From Pararhodobacter sp. CCB-MM2 (GTDB lineage Bacteria > Pseudomonadota > Alphaproteobacteria > Rhodobacterales > Rhodobacteraceae), in NCBI RefSeq assembly GCF_001691415.1, contig NZ_LRRR01000004.1:1-64000 (forward strand): DNA of 64,000 nt, read 5' to 3'. The notes under the pieces were generated by a model. The model was not told the DNA's origin and ran no database searches. It saw only the letters and a list, made by a program, of their open reading frames with translations. Position numbers and translations under genes: made by a program. Below, piece by piece: positions 1-7,407 of this stretch; the stretch's first letter is position 1; every line of letters starts with the position of its first letter.

Positions 1-168
1 GCTGCGACACAGGTGGGTCCGGTGATCGCCGGCTCGCCCGAGGCGCAGGTGCAGGCGATGTTCGATTATGGCGATGCGCTGGGGATCTGCTTCCAGATCG
101 TCGACGATTACCTTGATTACGGCGGGGGCGGCGGCGGCATCGAGGCGAAGACCGAGGCCAGCGCCTGA
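1..168 (+). pseudogene. ispB: Polyprenyl (octaprenyl) diphosphate synthase fragment, 3' end lost
   Basis: Frame 1 is open from the window edge and reads AATQVGPVIAGSPEAQ, then GICFQIVDDYLDY. The second block is the second aspartate-rich motif (DDxxD) of trans-isoprenyl diphosphate synthases, which make the ubiquinone side chain. Family members continue about 80 residues past this motif with a GKN-x-GDD-x-RE-x-K-x-TLP block. Here, right after DYLDYGG, the frame runs into a glycine codon run that is the antisense of the poly-proline tail of the SPFH gene, and stops at 166-168. The homologous part ends near base 122. The 5' part lies outside the window. Either this is a truncated gene formed at a GC-rich microhomology or an assembly misjoin; the enzyme is normally essential, so a misjoin or a second copy elsewhere is plausible. 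Confidence 0.7.
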
Positions 169-1235
169 ACCGATCCGGCTTTCTCCCAGCCGGCCATGCC
201 CTGCGTCCAGACCATCGTGTCGCGGTCGAACTGACCCTGCGCCATCATCTGCTGCAGCTGCGACGTGCCGAAGGGCCCGGTCGTCTGGCCATTCACCGCG
301 ACATGGAATTGCGCGGCGGCGGGCGGCGGCGGCGGAGGGGGCGGTGCGGCAGCAGCGGGCTGCTGCGTCTGGGCGTTCATATTGCCCATCGCATTGGCCA
401 CCTGCTGGGCCATGCCCATGCCCATGCCCATCCCCATGCCGGCGCCCATGGCGCTGTCGCCGCCGGCACCGGCCGCGGTCTGCATCGCCTGCGCAGCCGA
501 GAACTGGGTGTATTTGTTCAGATCGCCCACGATGCCCATGGACGAACGCTGGTCGAGCACCTTCTCAACCTCGGGCGGCAGCGAGATGTTCTCGATATAG
601 AGCTCGGGGATGCCGAGGCCGTACTCGGTCAGCGTCGGCGAGATCGCCTCCGAGACGATCTTCGACAGATCGCCGGTATTCGCGGCCATATCGAGGGCCG
701 GGATGCCCGAGGCCGCCAGCGACTGGCTGACCTTCTGCACGACGATGTTGCGGATCTGGCCCGAGATCTCGTCCTCGGTGAATTCGCCATCCGTGCCGAC
801 GATCTCGGTCATGAACTTCGCGGGGTCGGTCACGCGGATCGTGTAGCTGCCGAAGGCCCGCAGGCGCAGCGCGCCGAATTCCGGGTCGCGCAGCATGATC
901 GGGTTCTGCGTGCCCCATTTCAGGCCGGGGAAGCGGCGGGTGTTGACGAAATAGACTTCGGATTTGAAGGGCGAGTTGAAGCCATGCGACCAGCTTTGCA
1001 GCGCGGTCATGATCGGCATGTTGTTGGTCTCAAGCTCGTAGAGACCCGGACCGAACACATCGGCCATCTGCCCTTCGTGGATGAACACCGCCGCCTGGCC
1101 CTCGCGGACCGTCAGCTTGGCACCCATCATGATGTTGTTGCCGTAACGCTCAAATCGATAGACCAAGGTGTCCCGGCTGTCGTCGAGCCATTCGATGACG
1201 TCGATGAACTGGCCCTTGAGGAAATTGAAGACCAT
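117..1235 (-). CDS. SPFH-domain protein with C-terminal GYF_2/DUF4339 domain
   Basis: Protein of 372 residues. Residues about 30-230 resemble the SPFH (prohibitin/flotillin-like) region of the bacterial family often labelled virion core protein or antifreeze-type SPFH protein. A Met/Gly-rich stretch near residues 263-280 and a poly-proline linker near 298 follow, then a GYF_2-type domain (QTTGPFGTSQLQQMM ... MVWTQGMAGWEKAG) at about 310-358. No signal peptide or obvious membrane segment is seen. It is the last gene of a minus-strand operon with a DUF2927 lipoprotein, TelA and XpaC, which suggests a membrane-stress role; that is inference. The extreme C-terminus (six prolines, then TAA) reads into the polyprenyl synthase fragment, so the native tail may differ. 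Confidence 0.85.
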   Translation of the reverse strand: MVFNFLKGQFIDVIEWLDDSRDTLVYRFERYGNNIMMGAKLTVREGQAAVFIHEGQMADVFGPGLYELETNNMPIMTALQSWSHGFNSPFKSEVYFVNTRRFPGLKWGTQNPIMLRDPEFGALRLRAFGSYTIRVTDPAKFMTEIVGTDGEFTEDEISGQIRNIVVQKVSQSLAASGIPALDMAANTGDLSKIVSEAISPTLTEYGLGIPELYIENISLPPEVEKVLDQRSSMGIVGDLNKYTQFSAAQAMQTAAGAGGDSAMGAGMGMGMGMGMAQQVANAMGNMNAQTQQPAAAAPPPPPPPPAAAQFHVAVNGQTTGPFGTSQLQQMMAQGQFDRDTMVWTQGMAGWEKAGSVQALASVFASMPPPPPP

Positions 1236-1275
1236 GGGTCACTCCTGCTGAAAAATAGTCTCGTAAAGATGGGCG

Positions 1276-2214
1276 TTAACTTGCACCCGCCACAAGCTCT
1301 GACGCAATGGTAAAAACCACGGGCCGGGCTTCACGTTCTGTCATGCCGGGCTGCAGACGCGGATCGTAATGGATCTGCAGCATCAGCAGGTCCATCGCGG
1401 TCAGGAAGGCGAATTGCTGGTCGTCGTTGAAAATCGACGGCCGCGCCCGGTCGCTGTCCGACGCCAGCCCGAGGCCCTGCGCCAGCTCTTCGTGATAGCA
1501 GGCCTCACGCGTGAGATCCGGGTGTTCGGCGCGGATCACCGCGACGGCCTCGGTGTAGCGGGCCGAACCATCGCGCGAGAAGGCGAGGGCGATACAGAAG
1601 GTGTCGCGCGGCATGTCGGTGATCAGGCGCACCGCGCCGTCGTCGATGCCGGGGATCAGCGCGCGCAGCCGGTCGCCGGCGCCGCGGCGCTCGGATTCCG
1701 ACAGCACGAGGACATGGAAATTGCCATCCGTCTGCCCCAGCGGCGTGACGGACACGGAATGCCCGGTCGCCGTGGCCAGTTGCGAGGCCAGACGGCGCAC
1801 GCGGCGATAATCGTCGACGCGCATCTGCCGACCGCTGGAGGCCCCGAATTCGAGGCTGTAGCGTACCGGCGACTCCCAGCGACGCAGCAGGCTGGCCCGG
1901 CCCGAGCGGCGGCCAGAGCTGGCGTGTTCCTCGTGCAAGGCGATGTCGATATAGGTCTCGGCCAGACGCGCGGGCGTGAGGGTCACATCCTCGGACCCGT
2001 CGTCCGTGCGCATCAGCCGGCCTTCGACGCGGCGCTCTTCGATCTCTTCGTAATAGGCGCGCAGATCCGCCGACAGCGGATCAACCGGCAAGACCTCGGC
2101 CGGGCGGGCCGGGGCGGCCTGCGGCACCGGACGCGGATCGCCCACGCCCAGCGAGGTACAGCCGGCCGCCGCCAGAGCCGTCAGCCCCAGCGCCGCCAGC
2201 GTGCGGATGGTCAT
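1276..2214 (-). CDS. DUF2927 family lipoprotein
   Basis: Protein of 312 residues when started at the ATG at 2214, which gives MTIRTLAALGLTALAAAGC. This is a lipoprotein signal peptide with lipobox AAGC. The open frame extends further upstream but would then overlap telA and bury the signal. The body matches the DUF2927 family: a region ending with conserved Cys-containing blocks (FCIALAFSRDG, REACYHEELAQGLGL) and FNDDQQFAFLTAMDLLMLQIHYDPRLQPGM. The HEELAQ/GLA block resembles a metallopeptidase-like HExxH neighbourhood, but only HEELAQ is present, so catalysis is not claimed. It lies 13 bp downstream of telA and 40 bp upstream of the SPFH gene. Function unknown; probably periplasmic. Confidence 0.8.
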   Translation of the reverse strand: MTIRTLAALGLTALAAAGCTSLGVGDPRPVPQAAPARPAEVLPVDPLSADLRAYYEEIEERRVEGRLMRTDDGSEDVTLTPARLAETYIDIALHEEHASSGRRSGRASLLRRWESPVRYSLEFGASSGRQMRVDDYRRVRRLASQLATATGHSVSVTPLGQTDGNFHVLVLSESERRGAGDRLRALIPGIDDGAVRLITDMPRDTFCIALAFSRDGSARYTEAVAVIRAEHPDLTREACYHEELAQGLGLASDSDRARPSIFNDDQQFAFLTAMDLLMLQIHYDPRLQPGMTEREARPVVFTIASELVAGAS

Positions 2215-2227
2215 GAGAGGTCGCGCC

Positions 2228-3400
2228 TCACGCCGCCGGGGATGGAGCGTTTTCACGAGCCTTTGCCGCTGCGAGAGAGTCCCGCAATTCGGCCTCCATC
2301 TTCTGAAGTTCCTGTTCGGCGGCGGCGCGCTTGGCCTTGCCCTCGTCGGCGATCTGCAGGCTGTCCTGAATGGTGCCGATCAGCGCGTCGTTGGCTTGCT
2401 TGACGGCTTCGATGTCGAAGACACCGCGTTCCATCTGCTCGCGCACCGTGCGGTTCGTCTCACGCAGGTTCTCGGCGTTGCGGGTCAGCAGCTCGTTGGT
2501 CAAGTCATTGGCCGCCTTGATCGATTCCGCCGCTTCCTTCGAGCGTTGGATGGTCAGCGCCTGCGCCAGCTGGGTCTCCCACAGCGGCACGGTGTTGACC
2601 AGCGTCGAGTTGATCTTGGTGACCAGCGACTTGTCGTTCTCCTGCACCAACCGGATCGAGGGCAGCGACTGCATCGTCACCTGCCGAGTCAGTTTCAGGT
2701 CATGCACCCGGCGCTCCAGATCGTCGCGGGCGGCGCGCAGGTCGCGCAATTCCTGCGCGACGACGATCTTCTGATCCTCGGGCGCGGCATCGGCTTCGGC
2801 CTGCTTGGCAGGGATGGTGACCGCGTCCAGTTCCTTCAGCTTTTCCTCGCCGGCGGCGATGTAGAGCGCCAGCTCCTGATAGAAATCGAGCGTCTTCTCA
2901 TAGAGCAGATCGAGCGACTTGATGTCCTTCAGCAGCACAGTCTCATGGCCCAGCAGGGTCTCGGTGATCTTGTCGATCTGGCCCTGCACGGTCTCATAGC
3001 GCGCCATGAAATTGGCCAGCGGCGCTGCCTTGCCGGTCAGACGCTCCCACCAGCTGCGCTCGCGGCGGGTGTCCAGCTCGCTGACCGAGAAGCCACGGAT
3101 CGTGGTGACGATCTGGCGCAGGCTGTCGCCGGCCGGGCCCACGTCCTTGTTGCGCACGTCGTTCAGCATCGCTTGGCTGATCGTCTGCAGCTCCATCTGC
3201 GCCCGCGCGCCGAAGCCGATGATCGACGAGGTCTCGGTCATGTCGATCTCGGACATGCGCGAGCGGATCTCGGCGGCGACCGGCGCCTCGGCCTGCTCAA
3301 GCGGCACAAGCTCGCCCACGGGATCGGGCAGTCGCACCAGCGCGGCCTCTTCGACGGCGGTGGTCAGTTCGTTGGCCTGTTGGCGAACCTGCTCGGACAT
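2228..3400 (-). CDS. telA: TelA-family toxic anion resistance protein
   Basis: Protein of 390 residues of the TelA (toxic anion resistance) family, associated with tellurite resistance and envelope stress. It is almost wholly alpha-helical and rich in Glu, Lys and Gln, with long coiled-coil-like stretches such as LRDLRAARDDLERRVHDLKL and the typical SLPSIRLVQENDKSLVTKIN block. No signal or membrane segment, so it is cytosolic or membrane-associated. The start at 3400 (MSEQVRQQANEL) has an AAAGGA ribosome-binding site about 8 bases upstream; the longer open frame has none. It lies 39 bp after xpaC, its usual partner, in the same operon. Confidence 0.9.
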   Translation of the reverse strand: MSEQVRQQANELTTAVEEAALVRLPDPVGELVPLEQAEAPVAAEIRSRMSEIDMTETSSIIGFGARAQMELQTISQAMLNDVRNKDVGPAGDSLRQIVTTIRGFSVSELDTRRERSWWERLTGKAAPLANFMARYETVQGQIDKITETLLGHETVLLKDIKSLDLLYEKTLDFYQELALYIAAGEEKLKELDAVTIPAKQAEADAAPEDQKIVVAQELRDLRAARDDLERRVHDLKLTRQVTMQSLPSIRLVQENDKSLVTKINSTLVNTVPLWETQLAQALTIQRSKEAAESIKAANDLTNELLTRNAENLRETNRTVREQMERGVFDIEAVKQANDALIGTIQDSLQIADEGKAKRAAAEQELQKMEAELRDSLAAAKARENAPSPAA

Positions 3401-3439
3401 CGGGGCATCCTTTCTGGAATGAGTTCTCAAAATATCGGG

Positions 3440-4351
3440 TCAGGAGGTCGGGGTCACGGGCAGCGCAGGACGCAGCCCCTCACGTTCAAGGCGCTCGCGC
3501 AGGACGTCGATCTCGATCTCCAGCTCTTGCCGGTCGGAATCGCGCAACGTCTCGGTACGCAGCATGAAATTCTGTTCCAGATCGTCCAGCAGCGCGACGT
3601 ATTCCACGCGGGCCTGGGCATCTTTCTCGCGCTCGTAGATCTCGACGAACTTGACCGTCGCATCGCGCGCGCCCTGCAGATAGACGCTGAGATAGCGCCG
3701 GGCCGAGGTCAGGTTCTGCGGGTCGTCCTCGACGACACGCAGCAGGTCGCGAACGTGGGTCTGGAACTCCTGCAGACGGGCCTCCAGCTTGCGGTCACGC
3801 GCGCGGAGCATGGCGTCGGACATCGCCGAGAGATAGGCCTCGGCTCCCTCGACGGCACGGGCAACGCGGTCGGTCTGGAACTCGTCAACGCCTTCCATCC
3901 CCTTGTCACGCAAGGGATCGGGGCCGAAGGACAGGAAGTGCAGGACCGCGCCGAGGCCACCGAAGATCACCGGCACGGCCATGCCGCCGTCCGCACCGAA
4001 GCCGGCCAGCGCCAGGCCCAAGCCCATCGCCACAGAGCCGAAGATCTTGCGCGGGATCGCGGGGCGGCGGGCGACGCGGCGTTGGTCATAGGCGTCTTGG
4101 GCGATCACCCCTTCGCGCGTCATCCAGGCCGAGAACAGCAGCACGGCGAAGACGCCCAGATGCTGCGCCATGCCGGCGGGATCGCGGAAGAAGGCGCTGA
4201 AGGCCCAGAGGAACGGCAGCATGAACAACAGGTTCACGCGCGCGCCCACGGGGCTGACCCGCTTTACCGCGCGGCGCTTGCGCGGGCTGGTCGAGGTGTC
4301 GGGGCGAGGGTCGCCACCGGGGGAATTCGGTCCACCGAAACGCCGTGCCAT
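3440..4351 (-). CDS. xpaC: XpaC-like 5-bromo-4-chloroindolyl phosphate hydrolysis family protein
   Basis: Protein of 303 residues. An N-terminal Pro/Arg-rich cytosolic segment (1-35) is followed by hydrophobic helices (about 40-58, 66-80, then a pair around 105-145), and a long charged helical C-terminal region (about 165-300). This is the layout of the XpaC family (PF10112), which is regularly encoded next to TelA. Despite the historical name no hydrolase motif is visible. It sits 3 bp downstream of a tiny membrane-peptide frame and 39 bp upstream of telA. The role is not established; cooperation with TelA at the inner membrane is inferred from gene order. Confidence 0.8.
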   Translation of the reverse strand: MARRFGGPNSPGGDPRPDTSTSPRKRRAVKRVSPVGARVNLLFMLPFLWAFSAFFRDPAGMAQHLGVFAVLLFSAWMTREGVIAQDAYDQRRVARRPAIPRKIFGSVAMGLGLALAGFGADGGMAVPVIFGGLGAVLHFLSFGPDPLRDKGMEGVDEFQTDRVARAVEGAEAYLSAMSDAMLRARDRKLEARLQEFQTHVRDLLRVVEDDPQNLTSARRYLSVYLQGARDATVKFVEIYEREKDAQARVEYVALLDDLEQNFMLRTETLRDSDRQELEIEIDVLRERLEREGLRPALPVTPTS

Positions 4352-4354
4352 GCC

Positions 4355-4435
4355 TCAGCCCCCCACGAACCAAGTGTAAAGGATCAATCCCAGCAGGATC
4401 AGATAGGCGATATTCTGCAAGCCACGCGTTGTCAC
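4355..4435 (-). CDS. Putative 26-residue membrane peptide upstream of xpaC
   Basis: A short frame starting with GTG at 4435 (or GTG at 4441, two codons longer) reads MTTRGLQNIAYLILLG then LILYTWFVGG. This is a single hydrophobic helix with a basic N-terminus and a short tail. It ends 3 bp before the xpaC start codon, so it would be translationally coupled with it. An AGGGA stretch lies a few bases upstream of the outer GTG. It is too short for standard gene callers. I do not recognise a named family. The non-ATG start and size keep confidence low. Confidence 0.4.
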   Translation of the reverse strand: MTTRGLQNIAYLILLGLILYTWFVGG

Positions 4436-4566
4436 TGTCACATCCCTGTCGGCGCCCGGACTTGGGGCCCTCCGTCATCCCCGATATCGGGGCGCCCCCA
4501 GCATATAGGAGCGAATGTCGAAACTATAAGACAGGTGCGTCGGGATTGGAAAGCACCGAGGGCCGA

Positions 4567-5655
4567 TCAATCGCGCGGCTTGCCGCGTCCGGGCCGTCCC
4601 TTGGGCAAGTCCTTGCCCGGTGTGCCGGATTTCGCGCCGCCGGGGCTGACCATGGTGCCGCGCGCCGACTTGCTGCCCCAGCTCTTGGGCTTGGCCGTCT
4701 CGCCATCCGGGCCCTTGCGCGGGCCGCCATGGCTGCGCATGCCCCAGGACTTGCGACCGGGCTTGTCCTCGGCCTCGGGCGTGGCTGCCGGGCCGCCGGG
4801 CTTTCGCGGGGTGCGCGGGGGCATCTTCTGCGCCAGCGGTGCCGCGCGCCCCTCGGCCACCTCGTCCGAGGCAAGGCCCAACTGATCCTTCAGCACGCGC
4901 GGACGCAGCTCCTCGACCGCGCCGGAGGCCAGATTGCCCAGCTGGAACGGGCCATAGGCCGTGCGGATCAGGCGGTTCACGGTCAGGCCGACGCTATCCA
5001 TGGCGCGACGGATCTCGCGGTTCTTGCCTTCACGGATGCCGACGGTCAGCCAAGCGTTCGCGCCCTGCTGCCGGTCAACGGTCACCAGCATCGGCTGGAA
5101 ACGCTCGCCATCGATGACCACGCCTTGCTTCAGGGGGGCCAGAATCGCCTCGGTCGGCGTGCCGTTCACGCGGACACGGTACTTGCGCAGCCACCCGGTC
5201 GAGGGCAGCTCCAGCCGCCGCTTCAACTCGCCATCGTTGGTCAGCAGCAACAGACCTTCGGAATTGAGGTCAAGCCGACCGACCGACATCACCCGCGGCA
5301 TGCCTTCGGGCAGGTTGTCGAACACCGTCTCGCGGCCCTTCTCGTCGCGCTCGGAGGTCACGAGGCCCAGCGGCTTGTGATAGAGCCAGACGCGCGTCGG
5401 CTCCTTCGCACCCAAAGGCTTGCCGTCCACCGTGACCTTGTCGCGGGGCGTGACGTTCAGCGCGGGGCTGTCGATCACCGTGCCGTTCACCGCCACGCGG
5501 CCCTCGGCGATCATCGTCTCGGCCGAACGACGCGAGGCGACACCGGCGCGGGCCAGCACCTTGGCAATCCGCTCGCCGGCGCGGGTCTCGCCGGTCTTCA
5601 CGGGCGTCGTGGTCGGGCGCTTGGTCGAGCTGGGGCGGCTGGGCGGTTTGGTCAT
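4567..5655 (-). CDS. rluB: RluB/RsuA-family rRNA pseudouridine synthase with long basic tail
   Basis: Protein of 362 residues. An S4 RNA-binding domain at about 18-75 (RIAKVLARAGVASRRSAETM) precedes the pseudouridine synthase domain, which carries the family motif GRLDLNSEGLLLLT; its Asp near residue 128 is the catalytic residue. RsuA/RluB enzymes convert a uridine in rRNA to pseudouridine. After about residue 265 comes a roughly 100-residue Lys/Pro/Gly/Arg-rich disordered tail, as in many alphaproteobacterial RluB proteins, probably for RNA binding. I chose the ATG at 5655 (MTKPPSRPSS); the frame upstream is an overlap with the antisense of tadA. It is divergent from tadA with 94 bp between. 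Confidence 0.9.
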   Translation of the reverse strand: MTKPPSRPSSTKRPTTTPVKTGETRAGERIAKVLARAGVASRRSAETMIAEGRVAVNGTVIDSPALNVTPRDKVTVDGKPLGAKEPTRVWLYHKPLGLVTSERDEKGRETVFDNLPEGMPRVMSVGRLDLNSEGLLLLTNDGELKRRLELPSTGWLRKYRVRVNGTPTEAILAPLKQGVVIDGERFQPMLVTVDRQQGANAWLTVGIREGKNREIRRAMDSVGLTVNRLIRTAYGPFQLGNLASGAVEELRPRVLKDQLGLASDEVAEGRAAPLAQKMPPRTPRKPGGPAATPEAEDKPGRKSWGMRSHGGPRKGPDGETAKPKSWGSKSARGTMVSPGGAKSGTPGKDLPKGRPGRGKPRD

Positions 5656-5749
5656 CGGAACAATCGTTGAGAGGCGAGGGGAAGGGCAGGGGCCTTGCGC
5701 GGCGGGGCACAAGAGGGCATCCAGTCCCATCAACCGTTTCTGGCCGCCC

Positions 5750-6217
5750 ATGTCAATGAAGCCCGCCTTTTCCGACAGCCCGATGCAGCTGGCCCTCGCC
5801 GAGGCGCGGGCGGCCGCGGCGCGTGGCGAGGTGCCGGTCGGCGCGGTGATCACCGATCCCTCGGGCGCGGTCGTGGCGCAGGCCGGCAACCGCACGCGCG
5901 AGCTGAACGACCCCACCGCCCATGCCGAGATACTGGCCCTGCGCGCCGCCTGCGCCGCGGCGGGTTCCGAGCGTCTGCCCGGCCACGCGCTGTGGGTGAC
6001 GCTGGAGCCCTGTCCGATGTGCGCCGCGGCGATCGGCTTCGCCCGGGTCGCCCGGCTCTATTACGGGGCGTCCGATCCCAAGTCGGGCGGGGTGGCACAG
6101 CCGCCCCGAGTCTACACCCATCCGCAATGCCATCACGCGCCCGAGGTCTACGATGGCATCGCCGAGGACGAGGCCGCGGCAATGCTGAGGCAGTTCTTCG
6201 CGGCGTTGCGCAAATAG
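5750..6217 (+). CDS. tadA: tRNA-specific adenosine deaminase (A34 to inosine)
   Basis: Protein of 155 residues (153 if the second ATG at 5756 is used; neither start has a strong ribosome-binding site). It has the cytidine-deaminase-fold zinc motifs: TAHAEILAL, holding the zinc His and the catalytic Glu, and LEPCPMCAAA, with both zinc cysteines. Length and surrounding blocks (GEVPVGAVI, RLYYGASDPKSGGV) match TadA, which deaminates adenosine 34 of tRNA-Arg(ACG) to inosine. It is transcribed away from rluB; that divergent arrangement is common in alphaproteobacteria. Confidence 0.93.
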   Translation: MSMKPAFSDSPMQLALAEARAAAARGEVPVGAVITDPSGAVVAQAGNRTRELNDPTAHAEILALRAACAAAGSERLPGHALWVTLEPCPMCAAAIGFARVARLYYGASDPKSGGVAQPPRVYTHPQCHHAPEVYDGIAEDEAAAMLRQFFAALRK

Positions 6218-6551
6218 CGCAGTGTCACTCAACCCATGGGTGAAAATGTCAGGCAATGGCGGCGCAAGCTATGCCCTCATTCCGCGCGCAGGGCGCAAAT
6301 TATGCCCGTTTGCGCTCGCAACGGGCCCTTTCGGGCTATCCAGGCGGGTTAGGCCCTTGGCCTTGGGGATAAAACGGATTGCGTGAAAGCGGCGTTTTCA
6401 GTAAATTCCAAACAAAAGAATAACCGAGGCATAGACCGCGGCACAGGCAGGAACACGGGACGGACCGGGCATCGGTGCAGGCATCAAGACCTGCCGTCAG
6501 GACCCCGTCGGGTTAAGGCCCGTGCCGTAGGGCAACGGCAGAGCAGGCATT
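6218..6551. other. 334-bp intergenic region upstream of the cellulose operon
   Basis: No gene is seen. The first half holds a pair of direct repeats and a GCGCAAA/TTTGCGC inverted repeat (listed separately). A locally AT-rich stretch at about 6394-6425 is the most likely core promoter region for bcsN, though no convincing -35/-10 pair could be fixed by eye. Confidence 0.5.
6262..6307 (+). promoter_or_regulatory. Direct repeats GCGCAAnnTATGCCC, candidate operator of the bcs operon
   Basis: GCGCAAGCTATGCCC (6262-6276) and GCGCAAATTATGCCC (6293-6307) differ at two positions and are offset by exactly 31 bp, about three helical turns. The second copy also forms one arm of an inverted repeat, GCGCAAA at 6293-6299 with TTTGCGC at 6309-6315. 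Spacing and position upstream of bcsN suggest a transcription-factor site. The factor is unknown. Confidence 0.4.
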
Positions 6552-7280
6552 ATGATTGGTAGGTTTCGGGCTCATGGCCCTTTCCGTCGCGTTGCGACGA
6601 CTCGCAAGGTTGCGCCCGGACTTCTGGCGGCGCTGACAGGGCTGGCCGTTCTGGCGGGCTGCAGCCAGCAACAAAGCGACATGACCGCAGGCGGCATCTA
6701 CCGCTTCATGGGGTCGACGCGAAATCCTGACATGGAAACGCTTGAGAACACGGTGGAATACACTGTCGTTCCGTCCTCGCGCGCCATGGTCAGCGCGCCT
6801 CAGGCGCTGGTGGTCTTCGAGCGCAACCTCGGTGGCGCGATGGAGCAGCGGATCATCCTGCCCAACGACACCGCCGTGCGGGGCGACAACGTCATGCATA
6901 TCCGCGCGCAGACGTCGCGCAGTGCGGAACTCAACAGCTTCGATTTCGACGAGATCGCCGCGCGCTTCGGAGCGATGCCGGCCCCGTTCGAGCGGGTGAA
7001 CGCCTCCAGCCTGCAATCCGGCACCGACAGCCTTGGCACCTATGTCTACGCCCGCGAAACGGTCGGCGCGAATACGCTCTGTGTGCTGGTTCTGCGCCGC
7101 CTCGGCGTGGGCGCGCGCCCGCTGCCGCGTGGCACTCAGGCGCTGGACGTCGTGATGCGCAACTGCGTCGCGGGTTCGATGGAGCAGGCGCTGGCCCCGA
7201 TGAGCGACCGCTCGCTGGGTGTGACCGGGGCGCAGGGGACGGTCTACACCATGTCCCCCCACGCCGCGCCGCGCGGGTGA
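6552..7280 (+). CDS. bcsN: Cellulose biosynthesis protein BcsN (lipoprotein)
   Basis: Protein of 242 residues. A basic N-terminus and hydrophobic segment end in lipobox LAGC at about residue 37, so it should be a periplasmic lipoprotein. The body matches the BcsN family: VVFERNLGGAMEQRIILPND near the middle and a C-terminal block with paired cysteines (TLCVLVLRRLG ... VMRNCVAGSMEQALAPM). BcsN occurs in cellulose operons of alphaproteobacteria such as rhizobia; its molecular task is not known. It lies 127 bp upstream of bcsA and opens the operon here. An internal promoter for bcsA in the 127-bp gap is possible. Confidence 0.8.
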   Translation: MIGRFRAHGPFRRVATTRKVAPGLLAALTGLAVLAGCSQQQSDMTAGGIYRFMGSTRNPDMETLENTVEYTVVPSSRAMVSAPQALVVFERNLGGAMEQRIILPNDTAVRGDNVMHIRAQTSRSAELNSFDFDEIAARFGAMPAPFERVNASSLQSGTDSLGTYVYARETVGANTLCVLVLRRLGVGARPLPRGTQALDVVMRNCVAGSMEQALAPMSDRSLGVTGAQGTVYTMSPHAAPRG

Positions 7281-7407
7281 CCCAAGGGTTAGCCGCGACG
7301 CAGCATCGCGCGGAAATCGCCATGCTGCGCCGCAGGATTGACGCAATGCTGACGAGTTCGCCGTTCAGGTTAACGATAAGTAAAGAGTAGAGACAGGGAT
7401 ACGGGCG

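Noticed and set aside
303..1313. Plus-strand open frame of 336 codons opposite the SPFH gene
   Set aside because: Low-complexity Arg/His-rich shadow; the SPFH and GYF domains on the minus strand are clear.
2201..4885. Plus-strand open frame of 894 codons opposite telA and xpaC
   Set aside because: Antisense shadow of GC-rich minus-strand genes; the translation is Arg/Gln/Leu-rich with no domain, and the opposite strand holds recognised families.
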